A DNA stretch of 64,000 nt from SCUB01 sp041918675 (GCA_041918675.1 JAYRVF010000003.1:62001-126000), one strand, 5' to 3'. Numbered from the stretch's first letter, positions 28,974-40,417 are shown. Translations and numbers: made by a program. The notes: generated by a model not told the origin, from the sequence alone.

Positions 28974-29959
28974 ACACGGCGAGGAAGGAACGCGTCGACG
29001 ACGGCGTACTGGTCGTCCTGGCGATGGCGGGAGCGGCGGTGCCGTTCGTTCTCGGCGGTTACGAGTTGAAGCTCGCAACGACCATCGCCATTCAGGCCGG
29101 GCTGGCGTCCGCGCTCGGCCTGGTGATCGGACCAGGCGGACTGGTCAGTCTCGGCCACGGCGCGCTTTACGGCTTCGCCGCCTATATCTTCGCCGCGCTC
29201 GCGCCGCAGGCCGAGCCGGCCAATCTCATCCTGACGCTGATCGCGTCGGTGGTGGGCGCGACGGCGCTGGCGGCCGCGGTCGGCGCGGTGTCGATCCGCG
29301 CGCGCGGGCTCTATTTCATCCTGATGACGCTCGCCTTCGGCCAGCTCGGCTATCATCTCTTCCACGACAGCTCGATCGTCGGCACCGCCGACGGGGCCTA
29401 TATCAATTTCCGCCCGGAGATCATGCTGCCCGGCGGCGTCTCGATCTCGGTGGAAAAGGGCGCGCACTACTACATCCTTGTCTTCATCCTGGTCGCGCTG
29501 GTGATCTGGTGCACGCGGTGGCTGCGGCGGTCGAGTTTCGGCGCCGTGCTGACCGCGGCGCGCGACAACGAGGCGCGGGTGCGCGCGTTCGGACATTCGC
29601 CCTATCTCCACCGTCTGGCGCTGATGACGGTCTCCGGCGCGCTCGCCGGCGTCATGGGCTATCTCGCCGCCGCGCAGCATGGCTTCGTCGCGCCGCAGAT
29701 GTTGGCCTGGCACGTGTCGGCGACGTCGCTGGTGATGGTGCTGATCGGCGGCAAGGAGGCGATCTCCGGGCCCGCGATCGGCGCGGTGATCCTGCTGATC
29801 GCCGAGGAAGTGCTGCAGCGTTTCACCGAGCATTGGCTGGTCGGCGTCGGCGTCATGATCGTCGCCGTGGTGCTGATCGCGCCGAACGGCGTCGTGCACG
29901 AATTGACCAGGTTCCTGGAGAAATGGCGCGGGAAGGGCGAGGGGGCCGGCCATGGCTGA
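28970..29959 (+). CDS. livM: Branched-chain-type ABC transporter permease LivM (benzoate module)
   Basis: A 329-residue permease with about nine membrane segments. The LivM signature LVIGPGGLVSLGHGALYGFAAY lies near residues 51-72, and the loop SFGAVLTAARDNEARVRAFG follows later. It is translationally coupled to livH (ATGA overlap at 28970) and to livG (8-bp overlap). It forms the channel of the third Liv-type importer in the window. Confidence 0.9.
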   Translation: MNTARKERVDDGVLVVLAMAGAAVPFVLGGYELKLATTIAIQAGLASALGLVIGPGGLVSLGHGALYGFAAYIFAALAPQAEPANLILTLIASVVGATALAAAVGAVSIRARGLYFILMTLAFGQLGYHLFHDSSIVGTADGAYINFRPEIMLPGGVSISVEKGAHYYILVFILVALVIWCTRWLRRSSFGAVLTAARDNEARVRAFGHSPYLHRLALMTVSGALAGVMGYLAAAQHGFVAPQMLAWHVSATSLVMVLIGGKEAISGPAIGAVILLIAEEVLQRFTEHWLVGVGVMIVAVVLIAPNGVVHELTRFLEKWRGKGEGAGHG

Positions 29960-30707
29960 TATCGTTCTGCGCGCCTCCGGCATCGGCAAGCGTTTCGGCG
30001 GTCTCGCCGCGCTGAGCTCGGTCGACCTCGAATTGCGGGACGGATCCATTCACGCGGTGATCGGACCGAACGGCGCCGGCAAATCCACGTTCCTGGCCAC
30101 GCTGGCCGGCGATCTGTCGCCGACGACGGGGCAGGTGTTTCTCAACGATCAGGACATCACCGGTCTCACCGTCGAGGCGCGCGCCCGGCTCGGCATCGGC
30201 CGCACCTATCAGCGCAGCGCCGTCATTCCCGGAATCGCGGCGATCGACATGGTGCGGCTGGCGGCGCTGCGCCATTCGACCTCGCGGCTCGATATTCTGC
30301 GGCGGCTGAAGAATCTCCCCGACGCCACCGCGCGCGCGGAGGCCGCGCTCGCCCGCGTCGGGCTGTTCGATCGCAAGGACGAATCGACCGACATTCTCAG
30401 CCACGGCGAGCGGCGGCGGCTCGAGATAGCGTCCGTTCTCGCGCTGGAGCCGAAGATTCTGCTGCTCGACGAGCCGCTGGCCGGTCTCGGGCCGGACGAG
30501 GCGCGCGAGGTCGTCGCCTTGTTCGGCGATCTGCGCCGGCACTGCGCCATGATTCTCATCGAGCACGACATCGACGTGGTGTTCTCGGCCGCCGACGTCA
30601 TCACCGTGCTCGACAACGGGCACCTGATCGCGAGCGGAACCGCCGACGAGGTGCGCAACAGCGAGGCGGTGCAGAATGCTTACCTCGGTGCCGAGGGAGC
30701 GCATTGA
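29952..30707 (+). CDS. livG: Branched-chain-type ABC transporter ATPase LivG (benzoate module)
   Basis: A 251-residue ABC ATPase. Walker A is GPNGAGKST, the signature is LSHGERRRLE, and Walker B is LLLLDEPLAGLGP, followed by IEHDID. This is the LivG group. The start overlaps livM by 8 bp and the stop lies one base before the livF ATG. It powers the inferred benzoate importer together with LivF. Confidence 0.9.
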   Translation: MADIVLRASGIGKRFGGLAALSSVDLELRDGSIHAVIGPNGAGKSTFLATLAGDLSPTTGQVFLNDQDITGLTVEARARLGIGRTYQRSAVIPGIAAIDMVRLAALRHSTSRLDILRRLKNLPDATARAEAALARVGLFDRKDESTDILSHGERRRLEIASVLALEPKILLLDEPLAGLGPDEAREVVALFGDLRRHCAMILIEHDIDVVFSAADVITVLDNGHLIASGTADEVRNSEAVQNAYLGAEGAH

Positions 30708-30708
30708 A

Positions 30709-31419
30709 ATGACGACGGTCGTCGAAGCAAAATCATTGCGCGTCGCCTATGGCGAGGTTCCCATCATTCGCGACGCGAGTTTTTCGATCGGCTCGGGCGA
30801 GGTCGTGGCGTTGCTCGGCCGCAACGGCATGGGCAAGACGACGCTGATGCGCGGGCTGATGGGGCTGGCGCCGGTCCGCGACGGCCACCTTCACCTTGTC
30901 GGCCGCGACGCGATCGCGGCGACGCCGGAGGCGATTTCGCGTCTCGGCATCGGCTATGTGCCGGCCGGCCGCGGCGTGTTCGGCAGCCTGTCGGTGCGCG
31001 AAAACCTGGTGATGTGCGAGCGGCCGGGACCCGACGGTTCCGTCGATTGGACGATCGAGGAAGTGCTCGCGCTGTTCCCGCGGCTGGCCGAACGGATCAG
31101 CCATGGCGGTCAGCGCCTGTCGGGCGGCGAGCAGCAGATGCTCGCGGTCGGCCGCGCGCTGATGACCAATCCCAAGGTGCTGCTGATCGACGAGGCGACC
31201 GAGGGACTGGCGCCGATGGTCGCGCGCGACATCTGGACGACGCTCGGCAAGATCTGCAAGAGCGGCGTCGCCGCGATCATCGTCGACCGCGACGTGCAGC
31301 GCCTCGCCACCATCGCCAATCGCGCGATTGTGATGTTCAAGGGCGACATCGTCTTCGACGGCGATCCCGGCGCGCTTCTGGCCAACGAAGAACTGGTGCG
31401 AAGCTATCTCGGCCTGTAA
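30709..31419 (+). CDS. livF: Branched-chain-type ABC transporter ATPase LivF (benzoate module)
   Basis: A 236-residue ABC ATPase. Walker A is GRNGMGKTT, the signature is LSGGEQQM, and Walker B is VLLIDEATEGLAP. It is closest in motif detail to the LivF at 8670-9374 (GRNGMGK, LSGGEQQ, DEATEG), so these two transporters are probably paralogous, unlike the LivF at 23384. The ATG at 30709 follows GAGGGAGC; an upstream in-frame ATG at 30676 lies inside livG. Confidence 0.9.
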   Translation: MTTVVEAKSLRVAYGEVPIIRDASFSIGSGEVVALLGRNGMGKTTLMRGLMGLAPVRDGHLHLVGRDAIAATPEAISRLGIGYVPAGRGVFGSLSVRENLVMCERPGPDGSVDWTIEEVLALFPRLAERISHGGQRLSGGEQQMLAVGRALMTNPKVLLIDEATEGLAPMVARDIWTTLGKICKSGVAAIIVDRDVQRLATIANRAIVMFKGDIVFDGDPGALLANEELVRSYLGL

Positions 31420-31524
31420 TCTCTCGCGCATTCAAGGCTTCCCGCGCGGCGCGGGCGGCAGGCGTCAATTCGGGCGCTTGGCCCACTCGCGCGCGCGGCG
31501 CGAACTGGCGGAAAGAAGATCACG

Positions 31525-32382
31525 ATGGCGAACGCGTCAACATCCACGAGCCGGGACATCGTCCGCGTCATTCGCGGACGGGAGACGAGCGACGGGGCGG
31601 GCGTCCGCCTGACCCGAGTCATCGGCTCGCCGGAGCTTTCCGACCTCGATCCGTTTCTGATGCTCGACGAATTCGGATCGGAAGAGGCATCCGACTATAT
31701 CGGCGGGTTTCCCGATCATCCCCATCGCGGCTTCGAGACGGTCACCTATCTTCTCGCCGGCCGCATGTGCCATTGGGACAATCACGGCCATTCCGGCATC
31801 ATCGAGTCCGGCGGCGCGCAGTGGATGACCGCGGGCCGCGGCATCATTCATTCGGAGATGCCGGAGCAACAGGAAGGGCTGTTGCGCGGCTTCCAGCTCT
31901 GGATCAACCTGCCGGCCCGCGACAAGATGGGCGCGCCGCGTTACCAGGAGTTCGCGCCGTCCGCGATTCCGACCATCGCGGGGGGCGAGGGCGTGACCGT
32001 GCGCGTGCTCGCCGGCAAGGTGGGCGAGGTGAAGGGGCCGGTCATCGCCGAGGCGACCGATCCGCTCTATATCGATGTCACGCTCGCGCCGGGGGCGAGC
32101 TTCGCGCAGCCGCTGCGCCGCGACGACGCGGCCTTCGTCTACGTCTTCGAGGGCGCGAGCGGCATCGGCGACGGCGAGAGCCGGGCGATCGTGCGCGGCG
32201 AGCTCGCGGTGCTGGGGCCGGGCGAAACGGTGCGATTTCGCGCGGGCGATCAGGGCGCGCGCTTCCTGCTCGTGGCGGGGCGTCCCATCAACGAACCGGT
32301 GGCCAAGCATGGCCCCTTCGTCATGAACACGCGCGAGGAAATCCTGCAGGCATTCGACGATCTGCGGCGCGGGCGCTTCTGA
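31525..32382 (+). CDS. Pirin-family cupin protein
   Basis: A 285-residue pirin. The N-terminal cupin has the metal-binding set of the family: PDHPHRGFETVTYLL (His residues near 56-60), then HSGIIESGGAQWMTAGRGIIHSEMP with the second His/Glu group around 90-120. Bacterial pirins bind Fe and some have quercetin 2,3-dioxygenase activity; others affect central metabolism. The role here is unknown. It lies 105 bp after livF in the same direction and converges with boxR (17 bp between stops), so it is probably the last gene of the benzoate transporter operon. Confidence 0.87.
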   Translation: MANASTSTSRDIVRVIRGRETSDGAGVRLTRVIGSPELSDLDPFLMLDEFGSEEASDYIGGFPDHPHRGFETVTYLLAGRMCHWDNHGHSGIIESGGAQWMTAGRGIIHSEMPEQQEGLLRGFQLWINLPARDKMGAPRYQEFAPSAIPTIAGGEGVTVRVLAGKVGEVKGPVIAEATDPLYIDVTLAPGASFAQPLRRDDAAFVYVFEGASGIGDGESRAIVRGELAVLGPGETVRFRAGDQGARFLLVAGRPINEPVAKHGPFVMNTREEILQAFDDLRRGRF

Positions 32383-32399
32383 GCGCCTCGCCCACGTCG

Positions 32400-33395
32400 T
32401 CACTTCAGATTGCGCGATTGCCAGGGACAGCCCGAGGCGCAATAGGAGCGCAGCAGTTCGAGCAGCTTGCGCAGACTGGCGTCCTCGGTCGTGCCGGCGG
32501 TGTCGATTACCCAGCGCGCCTTGGCATAAAGCGGCTCGCGGCTCGACAGGATGGTGACGAGTTCGCTCATCGCCGCCTTGTCGTTGCTCATCGGCCGCAG
32601 GTCGCCCTGCTGGCGCACGCGGTTCATGTGCTCGAACGGCGAGGCCTTGACCCAGATGGTGAAGAACGAGGTCAGCAGCAACTCGAAAGTCACCGGATCG
32701 GCGACGACGCCGCCGCCGGTCGCCAGGATCATCGGGCCGGGACGCTCGATCACGCGCCGCAGCGCGGTCTGTTCCAGCCGCCGGTAGCCTTCCTGGCCGT
32801 AGAGCGAATGGATCTCCTGCATCGAGAAGCCGGCGAGGCTTTCGATCTCCGCGTTCATCTCGATGAAGGGCCAACCCATCTCCTTGGCGGCGCGACGGCC
32901 GAGCGTCGACTTGCCGGCGCCGCGCAGTCCGATCAAGGCGATGCGATCGACCGCGACGCGCGGCGCGATTCGGCGCGGCGAGCGCCGGCCGGTGAGAAGA
33001 TCCTTCACCTCGTCGATGATCTCGGGCGTCGCCTGACGCATCAGCGAGCGAACCAGCGGCCACTCATCCGGTTGCGCGGACGATCCGGAAACGAAATCCT
33101 CGAGCGGCGTCGCGGTCGCCTTCGCCACGCGGCGCAGCAGCACGATCGAGACGTTGCCAAGCCCGCTTTCGAGCTGGGCGATGTAGCGTTCCGAGACGCC
33201 GGAAACGCGGGCGAGCACCTTGCGCGACATGCCGCGCACCGCCCGCACGTTGCGCACGCGCTGACCGAGCTCGACCAGAAAGTCGTGCACATCCTCCTCG
33301 TGGGCCGGCACGGCGCCAGCTTCGCTCGCGGCGCCGCGCTTGGCCTGCCGTCGGGGGGGCGTCGCGGGAGTTTCGGATTTATCGAGTACGGTCAT
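32400..33395 (-). CDS. boxR: BoxR-type regulator: XRE helix-turn-helix fused to a shikimate-kinase-like domain
   Basis: A 331-residue two-domain protein. Residues ~40-100 are an XRE-type helix-turn-helix (GMSRKVLARVSGVSERYIAQLE). Residues ~150-331 resemble shikimate kinase with the P-loop GLRGAGKST (156-164) and an intact ATGGG segment. This architecture is that of BzdR/BoxR, repressors of benzoate degradation whose kinase-like domain senses benzoyl-CoA. The position between the transporter and the box genes agrees. The start is uncertain: ATG 33395 has GGCGGA six bases upstream; ATG 33410 and 33449 are possible. BoxR-type TGCA sites lie in the divergent region and before boxC, so autoregulation is likely. 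Confidence 0.9.
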   Translation of the reverse strand: MTVLDKSETPATPPRRQAKRGAASEAGAVPAHEEDVHDFLVELGQRVRNVRAVRGMSRKVLARVSGVSERYIAQLESGLGNVSIVLLRRVAKATATPLEDFVSGSSAQPDEWPLVRSLMRQATPEIIDEVKDLLTGRRSPRRIAPRVAVDRIALIGLRGAGKSTLGRRAAKEMGWPFIEMNAEIESLAGFSMQEIHSLYGQEGYRRLEQTALRRVIERPGPMILATGGGVVADPVTFELLLTSFFTIWVKASPFEHMNRVRQQGDLRPMSNDKAAMSELVTILSSREPLYAKARWVIDTAGTTEDASLRKLLELLRSYCASGCPWQSRNLK

Positions 33396-33414
33396 CGGAT
33401 GATCCGCCATTTTG

Positions 33415-33428
33415 TGAAACATAATACA
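33415..33428. promoter_or_regulatory. BoxR-type operator variant near the boxR start
   Basis: TGAA-ACATAA-TACA: the TGCA-N6-TGCA layout with one mismatch in each half, and a spacer (xxATAA) shared with the sites at 33468 and 26178. It sits 19 bp upstream of the chosen boxR ATG, where it could control boxR itself. Confidence 0.45.
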
Positions 33429-33438
33429 TGGCTCGGCG

Positions 33439-33481
33439 TTGACAGCCAAGCCCGATAGCGAATATTATGAAATATAATGCA
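33439..33481 (+). promoter_or_regulatory. Benzoate-CoA ligase promoter with overlapping BoxR-type operator
   Basis: TTGACA (33439-33444), an 18-bp spacer and TATTAT (33463-33468) form a strong sigma-70 promoter. The operator TGAA-ATATAA-TGCA (33468-33481) starts on the last base of the -10 and covers the expected start of transcription near 33475. A bound repressor would block initiation. BzdR, the best-known relative of BoxR, recognises TGCA repeats at this spacing. Confidence 0.68.
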
Positions 33482-33522
33482 ATGTCCTTCCCGATCCACC
33501 ACCCGATCAACCGATGGAAAAA

Positions 33523-33565
33523 TTGGTATCGTTATGCCAAATTATATCCGGCCAGTCCATTTGGC
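33523..33565 (+). promoter_or_regulatory. Two mutually exclusive stem-loops in the ligase leader
   Basis: TTGGTAT (33523-33529) can pair with ATGCCAA (33534-33540, one G-U pair, 4-base loop). GCCAAAT (33536-33542) can instead pair perfectly with ATTTGGC (33559-33565, 16-base loop). The middle segment is shared, so only one stem can form at a time. This could be a switch or chance; no T-tract follows. Confidence 0.3.
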
Positions 33566-33814
33566 GCCGTCGGCAAGTCCCTCGCGTCGCGGTGGGGGTT
33601 CCGGTGGGCGATTCCATCCGAACTGGTTCCGTCCCGGGGCGCGACGCCCGCCGGGGCGGTCCTCTCGTGAACGTGCGGTCGGCAAGCGGGAACACGCTCC
33701 GGTAGCCGTCCGCGCCCGTCTGATGATTCATCGCCCGATCTCGCGCCGGCCGGCGGCCTTCCGCCACGGCTCGCGCGCGCGGTGACGGCGCATTCATTCC
33801 CCGGAAGGTCCGCC

Positions 33815-35347
33815 ATGCCGCTCTACAACGCCTGCACCGACCTGCTTGATCGCAACATCGACAAGGGCCTCGGCGCCAAGACCGCGTTCATCGATCCCGC
33901 TCGTTCCATCACCTATGGCGAGCTGCAGTCCGAAACGCGGCGCTTCGCCAATCTGCTCGTCTCGCTCGGCATAAGGCGCGAGGAGCGCGTCGCGCTGATC
34001 ATGGCCGACACGGTCGAATATCCGATCGCCATTCTCGGCGCCATGCGCGCCGGCATCGTGCCGGTGCTGATCAACACGCTGCTGACCGCCGAGCAGTACA
34101 ACTACATGCTCGCCGATTCACGCGCGCGCGCGGTGCTCATTTCCGCCCCGCTCCTTCCGGCCGTCGAGCCCGCGCTCAAGGACCTTCCCGCGCTCGACCA
34201 GGTCATCATCGTCGGTGGCGACGCCAAGGCGCCGCGCATCGATTTCGCCGCCGCGCTCGGCGCCCAGAGCGCCGAATTCGAGACGGCGGCCACCCATTCC
34301 GACGAGCCGGCCTTCTGGCTCTATTCCTCCGGCTCCACCGGTTCGCCCAAGGGCACCAAGCATGTTCATGCCAGCCCGATGCTGACGGCGAAACTGTTCG
34401 CCCAGCGCGTCCTCGGCATGCGCGAGGACGACGTGGTGCATTCGGCCGCCAAGCTGTTCTTCGCCTATGGCCTCGGCAACGGCCTGTCGTTCCCGATGTC
34501 GGTCGGCGCGACGACCATCCTCAATCCGCAGCGGCCGACGCCGGACTCCGTGTTCGACATCCTGGCGAAGTTCCAGCCGACGATCTTCTGCGGCGTGCCG
34601 ACGCTGTTCGCCGCCATGCTGCATGACAAGAACCAGGCCGGCGCCAAGGGTTCGCCGCGCCTGCGCCTGTCGACATCGGCCGGCGAGGCCCTGCCCGAAC
34701 ATATCGGCAAGGCCTGGGAGGCGCGTTTCGGCACTCCGATCGTCGACGGCGTCGGCTCGACCGAGCTGTTGCACATCTTCCTGTCGAACGCGCCGGGCGA
34801 CATCGTCTACGGCACGTCGGGCCGGGCGGTGCCGGGCTACGAAATGCGCCTGCTCGACGAGAACGGCAAGGAAGTGGCCGAGGGCGAGATCGGCGAATTG
34901 TTCGTGCGCGGGCCGACCGCGGCCGAAGGCTACTGGAACCAGCGCGACAAGAGCCGGTCGACCTTCCAGGGCGAATGGACCAAGACCGGCGACAAATACA
35001 CGCGCGACGCCAGCGGCCGCTATACCTACTGCGGGCGCGCCGACGACATGTTCAAGGTGAGCGGCATCTGGGTCTCGCCGTTCGAGGTGGAGACCGCGGT
35101 CGCCAGTCATCCGGCCGTGCTCGAGGCCGCCGTCGTGCCGCACGAGGACGAGGAGGGGCTGCTCAAGCCGAAGGCCTTCATCGTGCTCAAGGAGGGCTTC
35201 GGCCGCGAGGGCATCGAGGACAGCCTGAAGGAGCACGTCAAGGCGAATGTCGGCATGTGGAAATATCCGCGCTGGGTCGAGGTCGTCGAGGCGTTGCCGA
35301 AGACCGCGACCGGCAAGATCCAGCGCTTCAAGCTGCGCGATGGCTGA
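33815..35347 (+). CDS. Benzoate-CoA ligase
   Basis: A 510-residue AMP-forming ligase. The P-loop is YSSGSTGSPKGTKHVH, the motif GVGSTELLHIFLSN and the acceptor region SAAKLFFAYGLGNGLSFP are hallmarks of the BadA/BzdA/BclA benzoate-CoA ligases, and the catalytic lysine is in TATGKIQRFKLR near the C-terminus. It activates benzoate to benzoyl-CoA at the cost of ATP to AMP. GGAAGG precedes the ATG at 33815. It is the first gene of the operon that continues into boxD, and it diverges from boxR with BoxR-type sites at its promoter. Benzoyl-CoA is both the product and the expected inducer. Confidence 0.92.
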   Translation: MPLYNACTDLLDRNIDKGLGAKTAFIDPARSITYGELQSETRRFANLLVSLGIRREERVALIMADTVEYPIAILGAMRAGIVPVLINTLLTAEQYNYMLADSRARAVLISAPLLPAVEPALKDLPALDQVIIVGGDAKAPRIDFAAALGAQSAEFETAATHSDEPAFWLYSSGSTGSPKGTKHVHASPMLTAKLFAQRVLGMREDDVVHSAAKLFFAYGLGNGLSFPMSVGATTILNPQRPTPDSVFDILAKFQPTIFCGVPTLFAAMLHDKNQAGAKGSPRLRLSTSAGEALPEHIGKAWEARFGTPIVDGVGSTELLHIFLSNAPGDIVYGTSGRAVPGYEMRLLDENGKEVAEGEIGELFVRGPTAAEGYWNQRDKSRSTFQGEWTKTGDKYTRDASGRYTYCGRADDMFKVSGIWVSPFEVETAVASHPAVLEAAVVPHEDEEGLLKPKAFIVLKEGFGREGIEDSLKEHVKANVGMWKYPRWVEVVEALPKTATGKIQRFKLRDG

Positions 35348-35443
35348 GGCCTGGCACGTAACCGGCGGCCGTCGCCGCGACCCGTCGGTCGCGATGCGCG
35401 GATCGCGATAACTCGACGGCGCTAATTGGACAGCGGAGGCCGC

Positions 35444-37015
35444 ATGATTCGTCTCGAAAGCTACATCGGCGGCGCCTGGCGGGCCGGCAAGGGCGAGGGC
35501 CGTCCCTTCGTCGATCCGACGACCGGCGAGGCGATCGGGCGGGTCGATTCCGCGGGGCTCGATCTTCAAGCCGGGCTCGCCTTCGCGCGCGAGACGGGCG
35601 GGGCCGCGCTGCGGGCGATGAGTTTCGCCGAACGCGGCGCGATGCTCAACGCCATCGCCGACGCGCTGATCGCCAACAAGGCGGACTATGCCGAGATCGC
35701 GCGGCGCAATTCCGGCAACACCGCGCGCGACGCGGCGATCGATGTCGACGGCGGCATCGGCACGCTGAAATTCTACGCCCGGCTCGGCAAGGGGCTCGGC
35801 GCGGCGCGCTTCTTGATCGAGGAGGGGGCGGACGCGCTCGCCAAGGGCGACACCTTCAAGGCGCGGCACATGTGGTCGAGCAGGACAGGGCTCGCCATTC
35901 ACATCAACGCGTTCAACTTCCCCTCGTGGGGCCTGTGGGAGAAAGTCGCCTGCGCCTTCCTCGCCGGCGTTCCGGTCGTGGCCAAGCCCGCTTCGGCGAC
36001 GGCGTGGCTGTCCGAGCGGATGGTGCGCGACGTGGTTGCGGCCGGCGTCGTGCCGGCGGGGGCGTTGTCGCTGGTATGCGGCGCGGGCGAGGGCCTGCTC
36101 GACAATGTCGAGCGGTTCGACGCGATCGCCTTCACCGGCTCGGCAGATACCGGCGCGATGATCCGCGGCCATTCGCGCGTGCTTGGTCACGCCCCGCGCG
36201 TCAATATCGAGGCCGACAGCATCAACGTCGCCGTGCTCGGCGCCTCGACGAAGCCGGGTGGCGAGGTTTTCAATCTGCTGCTGCGCGAACTCACCAACGC
36301 GCTCAGCGTGAAGGCCGGCCAGCTCTGCACCAATATCCGCCGCGTTCTCGTGCCGAAGGATGGCATGGACGATTTCGTCGCCGCGATGGTCGCCAAGATC
36401 GACGCCATCGCCGTCGGCGATCCGGCGCTCGCCGAAACGCGGCTTGGTCCGCTGTGCGACGCGCGCCAGCGCAAATCGGCCCTCGAAGGGCTCGCGGAAT
36501 TGACCGCCGAGGCGCGCGCGGCCCGCGGCGGCGGCATTCCCGCCTCGGTCAATGGCGCGGACGCGGCGCGCGGCGCGTTCCTCGCGCCGACATTGCTGGT
36601 GGCGCCGTCACCCGATGGTCTGAGCGCGGTTCACGCGCGGGAAGTATTCGGGCCGGTCGCGACCGTCATTCCCTATGCGTCGCGCGAACAGGCGATCGAC
36701 CTCGCGCTGCGCGGAGAAGGTTCGCTCGCGGCCTCGGTGTGGTGCGACGATCCGGACGAGGCGGCGACATTGGCCGTTGGCCTCGCGCCGCTGCATGGGC
36801 GCGTGATGTGCGTCGACCCGGTGGTCGGGGCGACCCATACCGGCCATCCGATCGTGATGCCGCAATGCGTGCATGGCGGACCCGGTCGCGCGGGTGGGGG
36901 CGAGGAGCTAGGCGGATTGCGCGGATTGCGCTTCTATATGCAGCGAAGCGCGGCGCAGGGCTCGCCCGCGATTCTCGACGCCATCGCCAAGGGCGCGACC
37001 GTCGCGGCGCTGTAG
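35444..37015 (+). CDS. boxD: 3,4-dehydroadipyl-CoA semialdehyde dehydrogenase (BoxD type)
   Basis: A 523-residue aldehyde dehydrogenase of the PaaZ-N/BoxD group. The nucleophile is the cysteine of KAGQLCTNIRRVLVP; the glutamate lies in RVNIEADSINVAVLG, the divergent form of the usual ELGGK segment; INAFNFPSWGLWEK is the cofactor-side motif. It oxidises the semialdehyde released by BoxC, together with formate, to 3,4-dehydroadipyl-CoA using NADP+. GGAGGC precedes the ATG at 35444. It lies 96 bp after the ligase gene and 5 bp before the first BoxR-type site upstream of boxC. There is no C-terminal hydratase domain, so it is not a full PaaZ. Confidence 0.88.
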   Translation: MIRLESYIGGAWRAGKGEGRPFVDPTTGEAIGRVDSAGLDLQAGLAFARETGGAALRAMSFAERGAMLNAIADALIANKADYAEIARRNSGNTARDAAIDVDGGIGTLKFYARLGKGLGAARFLIEEGADALAKGDTFKARHMWSSRTGLAIHINAFNFPSWGLWEKVACAFLAGVPVVAKPASATAWLSERMVRDVVAAGVVPAGALSLVCGAGEGLLDNVERFDAIAFTGSADTGAMIRGHSRVLGHAPRVNIEADSINVAVLGASTKPGGEVFNLLLRELTNALSVKAGQLCTNIRRVLVPKDGMDDFVAAMVAKIDAIAVGDPALAETRLGPLCDARQRKSALEGLAELTAEARAARGGGIPASVNGADAARGAFLAPTLLVAPSPDGLSAVHAREVFGPVATVIPYASREQAIDLALRGEGSLAASVWCDDPDEAATLAVGLAPLHGRVMCVDPVVGATHTGHPIVMPQCVHGGPGRAGGGEELGGLRGLRFYMQRSAAQGSPAILDAIAKGATVAAL

Positions 37016-37020
37016 GATAG

Positions 37021-37034
37021 TGAAAAATTGTGCA
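37021..37034. promoter_or_regulatory. BoxR-type operator variant, site 1 upstream of boxC
   Basis: TGAA-AAATTG-TGCA, the same TGAA/TGCA variant as the site at the ligase promoter, 5 bp after the boxD stop. It is the first of three sites in 153 bp. Confidence 0.45.
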
Positions 37035-37110
37035 TTTTAGCCGGATGGAGCAGTCCATTGCGGCGAATGCTATAGTTTTATGTAACAAATTCAGTTAATT
37101 AAAAGCGATA

Positions 37111-37124
37111 TGCAAAAAAATGCA
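37111..37124. promoter_or_regulatory. BoxR-type operator, site 2 upstream of boxC (perfect TGCA-N6-TGCA)
   Basis: TGCA-AAAAAA-TGCA, in an AT-rich stretch quite unlike the surrounding GC-rich DNA. Both TGCA halves are exact and the six-base spacing matches the operator design reported for BzdR. Confidence 0.62.
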
Positions 37125-37142
37125 TAATTTATCGAACAATGC

Positions 37143-37173
37143 TGGACTTGGAGATATTATGCATTATACTGCA
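37143..37173 (+). promoter_or_regulatory. boxC promoter containing BoxR-type operator site 3 (perfect TGCA-N6-TGCA)
   Basis: TGCA-TTATAC-TGCA (37160-37173) is exact. The spacer and next base give a -10 of TATACT (37165-37170). TGGACT (37143-37148), 16 bp upstream, is a fair -35. A repressor bound here would sit on the -10. The site starts 49 bp after site 2 and lies 35 bp before the boxC ATG. Confidence 0.6.
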
Positions 37174-37207
37174 GCTATCCTCCAATCTTACCGCGCAGGA
37201 GACACGC

Positions 37208-38896
<1,689 letters not shown>

Positions 38897-38920
38897 CGCG
38901 GAATTTCAGGAGACAAGGCA

Positions 38921-40366
<1,446 letters not shown>

Positions 40367-40417
40367 CGCGCGCCCCGAACCGGCGCGCGCCGGCCCCAGC
40401 GGTGGAGAGACCTCGCC

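Larger units (their letters stand above)
33396..33814. other. Divergent regulatory region and long leader between boxR and the benzoate-CoA ligase gene
   Basis: A 419-bp gap that holds two BoxR-type sites, a good sigma-70 promoter toward the ligase, and then a leader of about 340 bases with alternative stem-loops near its 5' end (listed separately). A 67-codon frame starting inside the operator shows no conserved feature and no ribosome-binding site and is not called as a gene. Confidence 0.65.

Noticed and set aside
26685..29078. A 797-codon open frame on the minus strand, opposite a binding-protein gene and livH
   Set aside because: It is antisense to clearly conserved genes and composed of repetitive Arg/Asp/His-rich sequence typical of GC-rich shadow frames.
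32400..33395. Annotation as shikimate kinase
   Set aside because: The kinase-like domain is fused to a helix-turn-helix and sits in the box cluster, which is the BoxR/BzdR architecture, so a regulator is the better call.
33467..33670. A 67-codon leader frame before the benzoate-CoA ligase gene
   Set aside because: Its start lies in the operator, no ribosome-binding site is present, and no conserved feature was seen.
35444..37015. Annotation as PaaZ (phenylacetate pathway)
   Set aside because: The C-terminal hydratase domain is missing and no other paa gene is present, while all box genes are.
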